A stretch of 9,987 nucleotides of DNA from Bacillota bacterium (GCA_017398165.1 JAFQHB010000051.1:1-9987), one strand, 5' to 3'. Positions 1 to 6,030 are shown, counted from the first letter of the stretch. The notes: a model not told the origin generated them from the sequence alone. Translations and numbers: made by a program.

Positions 1-52
1 ATTATTTTTGCAGCCTTGTGTGAAAGAGTGAACAGTGAAACGGTGCAGAAGT

Positions 53-90
53 AAAAATCGCCATCCTCCTTACGAAAGACGGCGATTTTT
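53..90 (-). terminator. Second-copy hairpin terminator (minus strand)
   Basis: Arms 53-65 and 78-90 form a 13-bp stem on the minus strand with one G-U wobble, around a 12-nt loop and ending in a run of T. It is the diverged copy of the tRNA terminator at 195-232. Because the wobble keeps the stem paired, the hairpin may still work as a back-up terminator for the tRNA transcript. Confidence 0.6.
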
Positions 91-113
91 GGTCGGTCAT
101 TCGGGACTCGAAC
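90..113 (-). pseudogene. tRNA 3'-end remnant (T arm, acceptor strand, CCA)
   Basis: On the minus strand these 24 bases match the last 24 bases of the CAU tRNA at 232-308 with three differences, and include the GTTCGAGTCC T-arm segment and the terminal CCA. The anticodon arm, D arm and 5' acceptor strand are missing: upstream on the minus strand there is only A/T-rich DNA. It cannot form a tRNA. It is either the relic of a duplicated tRNA gene or an attachment-site-like copy of a tRNA 3' end. Confidence 0.75.
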
Positions 114-194
114 AAAAAAATTTCTCAAATTTTTCTTTCTCGATTATTTTTGCAGCCTTTTGTGAAACAGTGAATAGTGAAACGGTGTAGAAGT

Positions 195-232
195 AAAAAT
201 CGCCATCCTTCTTGTGAAAGATGGCGATTTTT
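195..232 (-). terminator. Rho-independent terminator of the tRNA transcript
   Basis: Arms 195-207 and 220-232 are perfectly complementary (13 bp, core ATCGCCATC) around a 12-nt loop. On the minus strand the distal arm ends in a T run. The hairpin begins on the last A of the encoded CCA of the CAU tRNA, so termination and 3'-end maturation signals are adjacent. Confidence 0.85.
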
Positions 233-308
233 GGTGGGCCATTCAGGACTCGAACCTGAGACCGACCGGTTATGAGCCGGTGGCTCTAACCAACTGAGCT
301 AATGGCCC
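232..308 (-). tRNA. tRNA with CAU anticodon (elongator Met, or Ile2)
   Basis: The minus strand folds as a complete 77-nt tRNA with encoded CCA. Acceptor strands GGGCCAT/ATGGCCC pair fully, the D arm contains AGCTCAGTTGGTTAGAGC, the anticodon stem is CCGG/CCGG around loop CTCATAA, and the T arm is CTCAG-GTTCGAG-TCCTGAG-like with one imperfect closing pair. The discriminator base is A. CAU tRNAs are elongator Met, initiator Met or, after lysidine modification, Ile decoding AUA. An initiator is unlikely because the acceptor starts with a normal G-C pair; Met and Ile2 cannot be told apart with certainty by eye. It is the second gene of a two-tRNA transcript, 46 nt after tRNA-Asn. Confidence 0.93.
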
Positions 309-354
309 GGATAAAATAACGGAACTGATCACGAGGAGCAGTTCCTTTATTGTG

Positions 355-429
355 TGGCTCCCCGAGCTGGATTCGAACCAGCAACCCTTCGGTTAACAGC
401 CGAATGCTCTACCGTTGAGCTATCGAGGA
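355..429 (-). tRNA. tRNA-Asn (GUU anticodon)
   Basis: The minus strand gives a 75-nt cloverleaf with encoded CCA. The acceptor is TCCTCGA/TCGGGGA with one G-T wobble, the discriminator base is G, the D arm is AGCTCAACGGTAGAGC, the anticodon loop CTGTTAA carries GTT, and the T arm is GCTGG-TTCGAAT-CCAGC. This is the typical Firmicutes tRNA-Asn. It is the first gene after the promoter at 469-497, with a leader of about 33 nt. Confidence 0.97.
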
Positions 430-468
430 TTATCGAAGCTCGCTGGATTTACCAACGAAGTGATTATT

Positions 469-497
469 ATTATACCGTGTCGGGTCATAATTGTCAA
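469..497 (-). promoter_or_regulatory. Consensus housekeeping-sigma promoter for the tRNA pair
   Basis: On the minus strand the sequence reads TTGACA (497-492), a 17-bp spacer (491-475), then TATAAT (474-469). Both boxes and the spacer match the sigma-70/sigma-A consensus exactly. Transcription would start near 462 and run through tRNA-Asn and the CAU tRNA to the hairpin at 195-232. Such a strong core promoter fits a stable-RNA gene. Confidence 0.92.
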
Positions 498-609
498 CAC
501 CTTTTGTGAAAAATTTTCAGAATTATTTGCACAAAATTTCGACAGGATGTGATATGTGCAGATATTGCCGGCTAAATACAGGAAAATCTCTGCCGTGCGG
601 CGCAGTATC

Positions 610-638
610 TTGCAAAAAAAGCGATTTTATGCTACACT
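610..638 (+). promoter_or_regulatory. Probable promoter of the amidase gene
   Basis: TTGCAA (610-615) and TACACT (633-638) are separated by 17 bp in an AT-rich stretch upstream of the amidase. Transcription would start near 645 and give a leader of about 110 nt. The boxes match the consensus at four of six positions each, and this is the best candidate in the 498-756 gap. I see no other gene or RNA in that gap. Confidence 0.5.
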
Positions 639-756
639 AAAAAGTGTTTTGCCAAATGGCGGCGGATGCTGCCGATGGCGGATGGATCACAGCAGGTCTT
701 ATGGTGTATAGTATGTGCCCGGGTGCTGCCCGGTGCTGTTTATGGAGGGGAAATTT

Positions 757-2160
757 ATGCAGTTGATTGCGGGATGCGGACAAAAATCGTGCAGAGTGTG
801 GCTGCTGCTTTCGCTTGCTCTGCTGTTTTTTATGCTGTGGGGCAGCCCGGCTGTGGCCGATGCCTATACCGGGGACGATTCGGATACGATACCGATGGAT
901 ATGGAGATCGTCAACAATCAGGGCGAGGTGCTGAACCCCGAGGATATTATCAACGGTACGCCGGATGATGAGGCTAATGATGCCGATACAGACGCAGATA
1001 CCGATGCCGACCCTGATGCAGATGCCGATGCCGACGAAAGCGATGCTGCCGATGGCGAACTGCCGGAGCTGGCGGACAGACTGCGGGTGGGGCTGTATAA
1101 TGCAGAGAGCGGCACTACCCATCCGGGTGAGGTGGTGCCGGTGCATCTGGCTTTTGATGGGGTGTATACGTCGAGCGACGTGCCGCCGTTGGCACTTTCC
1201 GGCCGCACGCTGGTGCCGGTGCGCCTGATAAGTGAGCAGATGGCGGCTCGGGTGGATTGGGATAAGTCCACCCAGACCGTCACCATCACTATGGGCGAGG
1301 AGGACGACCCGGATAAGGTCATCGTGCTGACTATCGGCAGTGCGGTGGCGCTGATCGATGGGGTGGAGGCTGCCGTGCCGGATGAGGTCTCGGTGTCTCT
1401 GGTGACGTATGAGGGTGTATCGCGCACGATGGTGCCGGTGCGTTTTGTATCGGAGAATCTGGGGGCGATGGTGAATTACGATCAGGAGCTGCGTCTGGTG
1501 GATATTTTGCTGCCGGAGCCGCCGGCAGAGCCCGAGCCGGATGGTGACGGTGCAGATGCCGATGGTGAGGACATCGAGCTGCCTCCGCCCGGTCTGGATG
1601 ACGATGGCAATATGCTGCGCCGGGTAGTGATCGATGCAGGTCACGGCGGTAGTGATCCGGGTACCAACGGCGGCGGCTATGAGGAGAAAACTGTGACTCT
1701 GGCAGTGTCTCTGTTGGTGCAGGACAGACTGGAGGATGCAGGATATGAGGTGGTAATGTCCCGCACCGAGGACGAGTATCCCGAGCTGCTGGAGCGGGCG
1801 GCGCTGACTGTGGATTATGATGCGCCGGTATTCGTCAGCATACATTGTAATGCGGCGGAGAACATTCCCGGTGCTAACGGTATCGAGACTTATGCCGCAC
1901 CGGGGGATGCAGACGACGCCGAACTGGCGGGGTGTATCCAGACGGCGCTGATCACGGCGACCGAGGCCAGGGATCGCGGTGTTAAGACTTCTTCTCTGGT
2001 GGTATTGACTAAGAATGCGGCTCCGGCCTGTTTGGTGGAGATCGGGTTTATGACTAATGAGGCAGAATGTGCCAGGATAGTTTCGGAGGATTATCAGGAG
2101 GTGCTGGCGGAGGCTATTTGCGCTGGTATTGAGGAGTATTTTGCATTAAGAGAGCAATAG
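757..2160 (+). CDS. Secreted N-acetylmuramoyl-L-alanine amidase (Amidase_3) with copper-amine-oxidase-like domain
   Basis: A 467-aa cell-wall hydrolase (EC 3.5.1.28 type) that would cut the amide bond between muramic acid and L-Ala in peptidoglycan outside the membrane. ATG 757 is chosen because GGAGGGG (744-750) lies at good spacing; in-frame ATGs at 715 and 742 lack one. Residues 14-30 are a hydrophobic signal segment, with a likely cleavage near PAVADA (31-36). An acidic Asp-Ala tract covers 71-100. Residues about 125-253 look like a copper-amine-oxidase N-terminal-like domain, with two repeats of the typical TLVPVR/TMVPVRF strand (151-156, 224-230); this module is usually a wall or ligand-binding domain, not an oxidase. 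A second acidic linker (about 254-285) leads to Amidase_3 (288-465). The expected zinc ligands and catalytic Glu are visible: H296 in DAGHGG, E310 before K311, H363 in SIHCNA, and E428 in CLVEIGFMTN. The gene stands alone between its own promoter and terminator. Family and secretion are well supported; the exact cellular role (daughter-cell separation, sporulation or wall turnover) is unknown. Confidence 0.93.
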   Translation: MQLIAGCGQKSCRVWLLLSLALLFFMLWGSPAVADAYTGDDSDTIPMDMEIVNNQGEVLNPEDIINGTPDDEANDADTDADTDADPDADADADESDAADGELPELADRLRVGLYNAESGTTHPGEVVPVHLAFDGVYTSSDVPPLALSGRTLVPVRLISEQMAARVDWDKSTQTVTITMGEEDDPDKVIVLTIGSAVALIDGVEAAVPDEVSVSLVTYEGVSRTMVPVRFVSENLGAMVNYDQELRLVDILLPEPPAEPEPDGDGADADGEDIELPPPGLDDDGNMLRRVVIDAGHGGSDPGTNGGGYEEKTVTLAVSLLVQDRLEDAGYEVVMSRTEDEYPELLERAALTVDYDAPVFVSIHCNAAENIPGANGIETYAAPGDADDAELAGCIQTALITATEARDRGVKTSSLVVLTKNAAPACLVEIGFMTNEAECARIVSEDYQEVLAEAICAGIEEYFALREQ

Positions 2161-2163
2161 GAG

Positions 2164-2200
2164 AGAGCCGGTGCGCCACTTTTTGGACACCGGCTTTTTG
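2164..2200 (+). terminator. Terminator after the amidase gene
   Basis: AGCCGGTG (2164-2171) pairs perfectly with CACCGGCT (2186-2193) and is followed by TTTTTGTTTT. It begins 4 nt after the amidase stop codon, so the amidase is transcribed separately from the phosphoketolase. Confidence 0.88.
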
Positions 2201-2235
2201 TTTTGGCGTCAGGGGTGCTTATCGGTGCAGGCGGC

Positions 2236-2320
2236 TTGCTGTCAGCCTGAAAATATATTAAAATATAATTGATAAAAATGGTGTATAATAAAGGCATAGC
2301 CGCGCGGCGGCGCATATAAT
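2236..2320 (+). promoter_or_regulatory. AT-rich promoter region for the phosphoketolase gene
   Basis: Several -10-like boxes crowd this AT-rich stretch: TAAAAT (2259-2264), which has TTGCTG 17 bp upstream (2236-2241), and TATAAT at 2264-2269, 2284-2289 and 2315-2320, none of which has a good -35 box at normal spacing. I cannot choose between them. Whichever is used, the gene has a long leader, roughly 160-220 nt before the start codon at 2489. Confidence 0.4.
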
Positions 2321-2333
2321 AGCCGGTATGGCG

Positions 2334-2410
2334 CCGGGAGTGTGCCGTGCTGTGATGCAGTATCAACGGACGGCAGCACCCGGTAAAATGCCGTAAAAAT
2401 GAAAATACGG
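2334..2410 (+). promoter_or_regulatory. Structured phosphoketolase 5' leader (two hairpins)
   Basis: GTGCTG (2347-2352) pairs with CAGCAC (2374-2379), and CCGG (2334-2337) can pair outside it with CCGG (2380-2383), leaving a bulge. A second hairpin, CCGTA (2391-2395) with TACGG (2406-2410), follows with a 10-nt loop. Neither is followed by a T run, so they are not simple terminators. I do not recognise a known riboswitch class. They may be a post-transcriptional control element or chance pairing. Confidence 0.35.
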
Positions 2411-2456
2411 TCAGAACAAAATGCAGTCAGAAGAAAAATGCAGATAAAAATCAGAA
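2411..2456 (+). repeat. Short tandem repeat in the phosphoketolase leader
   Basis: TCAGAA-C-AAAATGCAG (2411-2426) is followed at once by TCAGAA-G-AAAAATGCAG (2427-2443), and a third TCAGAA lies at 2451-2456. The AAAATGCAG part recurs at 2495-2503, across the first codons of the gene. It could be slippage-generated sequence or a repeated binding site. Confidence 0.6.
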
Positions 2457-2473
2457 TATAGTAAAAACTTAGC

Positions 2474-2480
2474 AGGGAGG
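2474..2480 (+). promoter_or_regulatory. Ribosome binding site that fixes the phosphoketolase start
   Basis: AGGGAGG ends 8 nt before ATG 2489. An in-frame TTG at 2483 would be only 2 nt away, and the in-frame ATG at 2498 about 17 nt, so ATG 2489 is the best start. Confidence 0.8.
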
Positions 2481-2488
2481 TATTGAGG

Positions 2489-4870
2489 ATGGAGAAAATG
2501 CAGAATACACAGACTACACAGACAGTATCGGATGAGCTGCTGCAAAAGATGGACGCCTATTGGCGGGCGTGCAATTATCTTTCGGTGGGGCAGCTCTATC
2601 TGATGGATAACCCGCTGCTGCGCGAGCCGCTGCGGATGGAGCATATCAAGCCCAACGTGGTGGGTCACTGGGGCACAGCACCGGGGCAGAATTTTATTTA
2701 TGTACATCTGAACCGCATTATCAAGCAGTATGATCTGGATATGATCTATATCAGCGGGCCGGGGCACGGCGGACAGGCGATGGTGGCTAATACCTGGCTG
2801 GAGGGCTCTTACAGCGAGGTATACCCCAATATTACGCAGGATGCTGCCGGTATGCAGAAGCTTTTCAAACAGTTTTCGTTCCCGGGTGGGATATCCAGCC
2901 ACGTCGCGCCCGAGACCCCCGGCTCTATCAATGAGGGCGGCGAGCTGGGCTATTCGTTGGCACACGCTTTCGGCGCGGTGCTGGACGATCCCGAGCTGAT
3001 CGCAGCCTGCGTGGTGGGCGATGGCGAGGCCGAGACAGGTGCGCTGGCCGCTGCGTGGCACGGCAACAAGCTGCTGAATCCCGCGACCGACGGTGTGGTG
3101 CTACCGATATTGCACCTGAACGGCTACAAGATCGCCAATCCGACAATATTTGCGCGGATACCGAAAGAAGAACTGACGTCGTATTTCGTAGGGTGCGGCT
3201 GGATGCCGTACTTCGTGGAGGGCGATGACCCGATGGATATGCACCGCCAGATGGCGGCGGCACTGGATGCTGCGGTGGCCGATATCCGCGGTATCAAGGA
3301 GAATGCCGCCGGGCGGGATATCAGCCGTCCGGTGTGGCCGATGATCGTGCTGCGTTCGCCCAAGGGGTGGACCGGGCCGAAAGAGATAGACGGCCAGATG
3401 ATCGAGGGCAGCTTCCGCGCGCATCAGGTGCCGATAATCGTGAACCGCCAGCACCCGGAGAATTTGCCGCTGCTGGAGGCGTGGCTGCAAAGCTATCACC
3501 CGGAAGAACTTTTTGATGAGAACGGGCGGCTGATGCCCGAGCTGGCGGCGCTGGCGCCGGAGGGCAAACGCCGTATGGGTGCCAACCCGGTGGCCAACGG
3601 CGGCCTGCGGCTGCGGGATCTGCGGCTGCCGGATTATCGTGAATATGGCGTGCAGGTGGATGTCCCCGGCGGCACGATGGCGCAGGATATGCTGGTGCTG
3701 GGCAGTTTCGTGCGGGATATCGTGCGGGATAATGCCGAGAGCCGCAATTTCCGCATCTTTGGCCCGGATGAGACCAAGAGCAACCGTCTGACCGCTGTAT
3801 TCGAGCAGACCGGGCGGCAATTCGCCGGGGAGATGACGGCGGATGACGAGTATCTGGCGGCGGATGGCCGGGTCATCGATTCGATGCTGTCGGAGCATAT
3901 GTGCCAGGGTATGCTGGAGGGCTATCTGCTGACGGGTCGGCACGGTTTCTTCAATAGCTATGAGGCCTTTATCCGCATTGTGGATTCGATGTTCAGCCAG
4001 CACGCCAAATGGCTGAAGGTCTGCCGTGACCTGCCGTGGCGGCAGGAGATTGCCTCGCTGAATTTCGTATTGTCCTCGCACGTATGGCAGCAGGATCATA
4101 ACGGTTTTACGCATCAGGACCCGGGATTTTTTGATCACGTGGCCAATAAGAAGGCGGATATCGTGCGGATGTATCTGCCGCCGGATGCCAACTGCCTGCT
4201 TTCCTGCTTTGATCATTGTATCCGCACACGGGATTACGTCAACGTGCTGGTGGCATCGAAGCATCCGCGTCCGCAGTGGCTGACGATGGAACAGGCAGTG
4301 CGGCATTGTGCCCAGGGTATCGGCATATGGCGCTGGGCAGGCACGGATGAGGGCGCCGAGCCTGATATCGTGATGGCCTGCTGCGGTGATACGCCGACTC
4401 TGGAGGTGCTGGCCGCGGTATCCATCCTGCGTAAAGAGCTGCCCGAGCTGAAGATACGTGTGGTCAATGTGGTGGATCTTTTCAAATTGCAGCCGCAGGC
4501 AGAGCATCCGCACGGACTGTCGGATGCCGATTACGATATGCTCTTTACCAGGGATAAACCGATACTTTTCGCTTATCACGGCTATCCCAGCCTGATCCGC
4601 GAGCTGACGTATCAGCGGCATAACCGCAACCTGACGGTGCGCGGCTATCTGGAGGAGGGCACCATCACTACGCCTTTTGATATGCGGGTGCAGAACGCGC
4701 TGGATCGTTTCCATCTGGTGCAGGATGCGGTTCATCTGCTGCCGCAGCTGGGCAACCGCGGGGCATATCTGGTGCAGACGATGAAGGATAAGCTGGTGGA
4801 GCACAAACAGCATATCACCACCTACGGCGAGGATCTGCCGGAGGTGCGTGACTGGCATTGGCAGAGCTGA
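2489..4870 (+). CDS. xfp: Phosphoketolase (xylulose-5-phosphate / fructose-6-phosphate)
   Basis: A 793-aa thiamine-diphosphate enzyme (EC 4.1.2.9/4.1.2.22), the usual full length of the family. It splits xylulose 5-phosphate, and in many members fructose 6-phosphate, with inorganic phosphate to acetyl phosphate plus glyceraldehyde 3-phosphate or erythrose 4-phosphate in the cytoplasm. Both family signatures are present: EGGELGY (149-155) and a G-x3-D-x-P ... GDGE segment (162-180). Residues matching active-site positions known in bifidobacterial Xfp are in place: H60 in GHWGT, H93 in GPGHGG, H138, D178 and N211 for cofactor binding, H312-Q313 in AHQVP, S431, E469 (the Glu that activates TPP), and Q535, H537 and H542 in the QQDHNGFTHQDP segment. 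The order is N-terminal TPP domain, pyrimidine-binding domain, C-terminal domain. No frameshift is seen. Phosphoketolase is often next to acetate kinase (ackA); here it is alone, with a terminator on each side. Substrate preference cannot be read from the sequence. Confidence 0.98.
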   Translation: MEKMQNTQTTQTVSDELLQKMDAYWRACNYLSVGQLYLMDNPLLREPLRMEHIKPNVVGHWGTAPGQNFIYVHLNRIIKQYDLDMIYISGPGHGGQAMVANTWLEGSYSEVYPNITQDAAGMQKLFKQFSFPGGISSHVAPETPGSINEGGELGYSLAHAFGAVLDDPELIAACVVGDGEAETGALAAAWHGNKLLNPATDGVVLPILHLNGYKIANPTIFARIPKEELTSYFVGCGWMPYFVEGDDPMDMHRQMAAALDAAVADIRGIKENAAGRDISRPVWPMIVLRSPKGWTGPKEIDGQMIEGSFRAHQVPIIVNRQHPENLPLLEAWLQSYHPEELFDENGRLMPELAALAPEGKRRMGANPVANGGLRLRDLRLPDYREYGVQVDVPGGTMAQDMLVLGSFVRDIVRDNAESRNFRIFGPDETKSNRLTAVFEQTGRQFAGEMTADDEYLAADGRVIDSMLSEHMCQGMLEGYLLTGRHGFFNSYEAFIRIVDSMFSQHAKWLKVCRDLPWRQEIASLNFVLSSHVWQQDHNGFTHQDPGFFDHVANKKADIVRMYLPPDANCLLSCFDHCIRTRDYVNVLVASKHPRPQWLTMEQAVRHCAQGIGIWRWAGTDEGAEPDIVMACCGDTPTLEVLAAVSILRKELPELKIRVVNVVDLFKLQPQAEHPHGLSDADYDMLFTRDKPILFAYHGYPSLIRELTYQRHNRNLTVRGYLEEGTITTPFDMRVQNALDRFHLVQDAVHLLPQLGNRGAYLVQTMKDKLVEHKQHITTYGEDLPEVRDWHWQS

Positions 4871-4900
4871 TGCACTGGCAACCCTGATAACCGATGCAAT

Positions 4901-4957
4901 AAAAAATCCCGCCGCCGGGGCCGGCAGAACAAAATGCCCCGGCTGGATCGGGATATT
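4901..4957. terminator. Strong two-part hairpin after the phosphoketolase gene
   Basis: An inner 8-bp stem, GCCGGGGC (4914-4921) with GCCCCGGC (4936-4943), sits inside an outer stem, ATCCCG (4906-4911) with CGGGAT (4949-4954). On the plus strand only a weak ATATTT tail follows; on the minus strand the hairpin would end in six T. It can terminate phosphoketolase transcription and may be even better at blocking transcription from the other direction. Confidence 0.75.
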
Positions 4958-5099
4958 TGGCAGTATAATGTCGAAAAATTCGTTTATATCCGCAGGGAAA
5001 ACATCACTCGCAGAATGTAACTATAAATACAGGGGTTGGCTGCGGTGGCAATAACGTATATTATTGATAGTATAAGCGCTGACATATAAAAGCAGAAAA

Positions 5100-5114
5100 G
5101 ATACGCAAAGTATC
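5100..5114 (+). repeat. Small inverted repeat before the regulator gene
   Basis: GATAC (5100-5104) and GTATC (5110-5114) flank five bases, 8 nt upstream of the ribosome site of the Xre-type gene. It could be an autoregulatory operator or a weak hairpin, but such short repeats also occur by chance. No convincing promoter stands out between 4958 and 5099, although the stretch is AT-rich. Confidence 0.3.
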
Positions 5115-5136
5115 GAAACGGCGAGGAGAGAAGATC

Positions 5137-5427
5137 GTGCAGAAAAAACCAAAAATAGACGGTATCATATACGTCCGGGATTATGGCAGGATCAACATCA
5201 AGCTGGCAGAGCTATTGCAGCAGCATCACATCAGCCGCAATTATCTGGCCAGGGCGATCAACGTGCGCTTTGAGGTCGTTGATAAATGGTATAACAATAA
5301 GGTCGAGAAGCTCGACCTGGATATTTTGGCGCGTGTCTGCGCTGTGTTGGAGTGTGACGTAACGGACGTCATCGAATACGTCGCAGGTGAAGAAGGCGCA
5401 ATGCGCGAAACTCTTTTTAACTCATAA
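5137..5427 (+). CDS. Small Xre/Cro-CI-type helix-turn-helix protein
   Basis: A 96-aa protein with a single helix-turn-helix domain over about residues 18-82, of the short Cro/CI-like type (HTH_26-like). NYLARAIN (35-42) is the positioning helix, VRFEVVDKWYN (43-53) the probable recognition helix, and LDLDILARVCAVLECDVTDVIEY (59-81) the typical closing helices of small Xre regulators. It starts at GTG 5137, 8 nt after GAGGAG (5123-5128). No signal, membrane or ligand domain is visible, so it is probably a cytoplasmic DNA-binding regulator acting as a dimer. The target is unknown. It lies alone between the phosphoketolase hairpin and its own terminator; local targets could be itself or its neighbours, but nothing in the sequence proves this. 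There is no adjacent toxin-like ORF, so an antitoxin role is not supported. Confidence 0.85.
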   Translation: MQKKPKIDGIIYVRDYGRINIKLAELLQQHHISRNYLARAINVRFEVVDKWYNNKVEKLDLDILARVCAVLECDVTDVIEYVAGEEGAMRETLFNS

Positions 5428-5478
5428 TCGTGCTGCGGGAAAGGTCTGCCCTAACCGCGGCGCAAATCAGGGAAAATG

Positions 5479-5510
5479 ACATAGCCTGACGGCTGTGTTG
5501 TTTTTCTTTT
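5479..5510 (+). terminator. Terminator after the Xre-type gene
   Basis: ACATAGCC (5479-5486) pairs with GGCTGTGT (5491-5498), 8 bp with one G-T wobble and a TGAC loop, followed by TGTTTTTCTTTT. It ends the plus-strand regulator transcript. The hairpin also lies about 50 nt past the stop of the converging minus-strand gene, where its tail (ATTTT) is weaker. Confidence 0.85.
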
Positions 5511-5549
5511 TGGGGGGAGGCACAGACACAGATCGGTATGCGGTGGTGC

Positions 5550-5876
5550 TCAATCACCGGAGCCGTTGGATTGGAATAAGGGTGTGAAAAACTGGCTGCA
5601 GGGTGTGAGTGCGCTGATGATGGCCAGCTCGCGCTCACATTGTTCCCAGCTGCACGAATGGCAGACGGCGGAGCAGTTTTGCAGCTCCCAGTTGAGCAGC
5701 AGTGAATCAATGACCCTGCCGGTGCGCTCGGCACGGCGAAAGGCACGCTGCTTTTGGCGATCGGATACTTCATCACGGTCGGCCAGGGTGATGGCGGTGC
5801 GCGTCAGGGTATCGTAGGCATCGGCGAGATTGCGGAGATTTTGCACTGCGAACTCGCTCATCGGGCATTTTACCAT
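5550..5876 (-). CDS. Hypothetical small Cys-containing protein, conserved status unknown
   Basis: A 108-aa minus-strand ORF from ATG 5876 to TGA; a second ATG at 5861 would give 103 aa. An ACAGG sequence lies about 8 nt before ATG 5876, a weak ribosome site. I do not recognise the family. In favour of a real gene: codons are strongly biased toward CTG, GCC, CGC, ACC and GAG as in the neighbours, and residues 8-66 form a charged, helix-prone segment rather than the low-complexity text of antisense shadows. Four cysteines (C68, C72, C75, C80) in a C-x3-C-x2-C-x4-C pattern could bind a metal; a further Cys is at 93. There is no signal peptide or clear membrane helix. It converges on the Xre-type gene and is divergent from the formate-tetrahydrofolate ligase gene, whose -35 box touches its start codon, so the two promoters may interfere. 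Confidence 0.6.
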   Translation of the reverse strand: MVKCPMSEFAVQNLRNLADAYDTLTRTAITLADRDEVSDRQKQRAFRRAERTGRVIDSLLLNWELQNCSAVCHSCSWEQCERELAIISALTPCSQFFTPLFQSNGSGD

Positions 5877-5904
5877 TGTCAAAACCTGTCTTTTCTGTTA
5901 TAAT
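5876..5904 (+). promoter_or_regulatory. Strong extended -10 promoter of fhs
   Basis: TTGTCA (5876-5881), a 17-bp spacer, then TATAAT (5899-5904), with TG one base upstream of the -10 box (extended -10). Transcription would begin near 5911 and give a leader of about 120 nt. The leader contains a small hairpin GCGGC-ATTG-GCCGC around 5939-5953 and then AT-rich sequence. I see no match to the tetrahydrofolate riboswitch in it. The -35 box overlaps the start codon of the minus-strand gene. Confidence 0.85.
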
Positions 5905-6030
5905 ATACCGTAAATACAACGGTGTAGAGCGTTTATAGGCGGCATTGGCCGCAAAATCTTCAGGTAAATAAATTTTAGCATATATATTTTTTTACAGAAC
6001 AGTAATTTATATGGAAAGGGTGAGTGGAAT

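Larger units (their letters stand above)
1..255. repeat. Direct repeat of a tRNA 3' end, its terminator and 52 bp beyond
   Basis: Positions 1-113 and 143-255 align without gaps at an offset of 142 bases; I count 11 mismatches in 113 positions, about 90% identity. Each copy carries, on the minus strand, the 3' end of a tRNA with encoded CCA, a GC-core hairpin flanked by A/T runs, and about 52 bp of AT-rich DNA. The right copy belongs to the intact CAU tRNA. In the left copy similarity stops abruptly at 113, inside the T arm, and is replaced by an A/T-rich stretch (114-142). The left copy begins at the window edge, so the repeat may extend further left. Confidence 0.9.

Noticed and set aside
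1..255. CRISPR array
   Set aside because: There are only two long, diverged copies at the left edge, containing tRNA and terminator sequence; no short regular repeats with unique spacers and no cas genes.
637..1845. 402-aa minus-strand ORF antisense to the amidase
   Set aside because: Its product is a His/Arg/Ile-rich shadow of the Asp-rich coding strand, with no recognisable domain and no ribosome site; the plus-strand amidase explains the DNA.
2094..2366. 90-aa minus-strand ORF across the end of the amidase gene
   Set aside because: It spans the amidase terminator and AT-rich promoter DNA, with a composition unlike the real genes.
3101..4858. 585-aa minus-strand ORF antisense to the phosphoketolase
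   Set aside because: Long antisense ORFs are common opposite GC-biased codons. The product is rich in His, Arg and Gln with no family features, and the plus-strand enzyme is complete.
4848..5054. 68-aa plus-strand ORF overlapping the end of the phosphoketolase gene
   Set aside because: It reads straight through the hairpin at 4901-4957 and has no ribosome site or recognisable features.
5137..5882. Toxin-antitoxin pair made of the Xre-type gene and the minus-strand ORF
   Set aside because: The genes converge instead of forming an operon, a terminator separates them, and the small ORF has no recognisable toxin motif.
5905..6030. Possible tetrahydrofolate riboswitch in the fhs leader
   Set aside because: The leader is AT-rich with only one small hairpin and lacks the conserved core of known tetrahydrofolate riboswitches.
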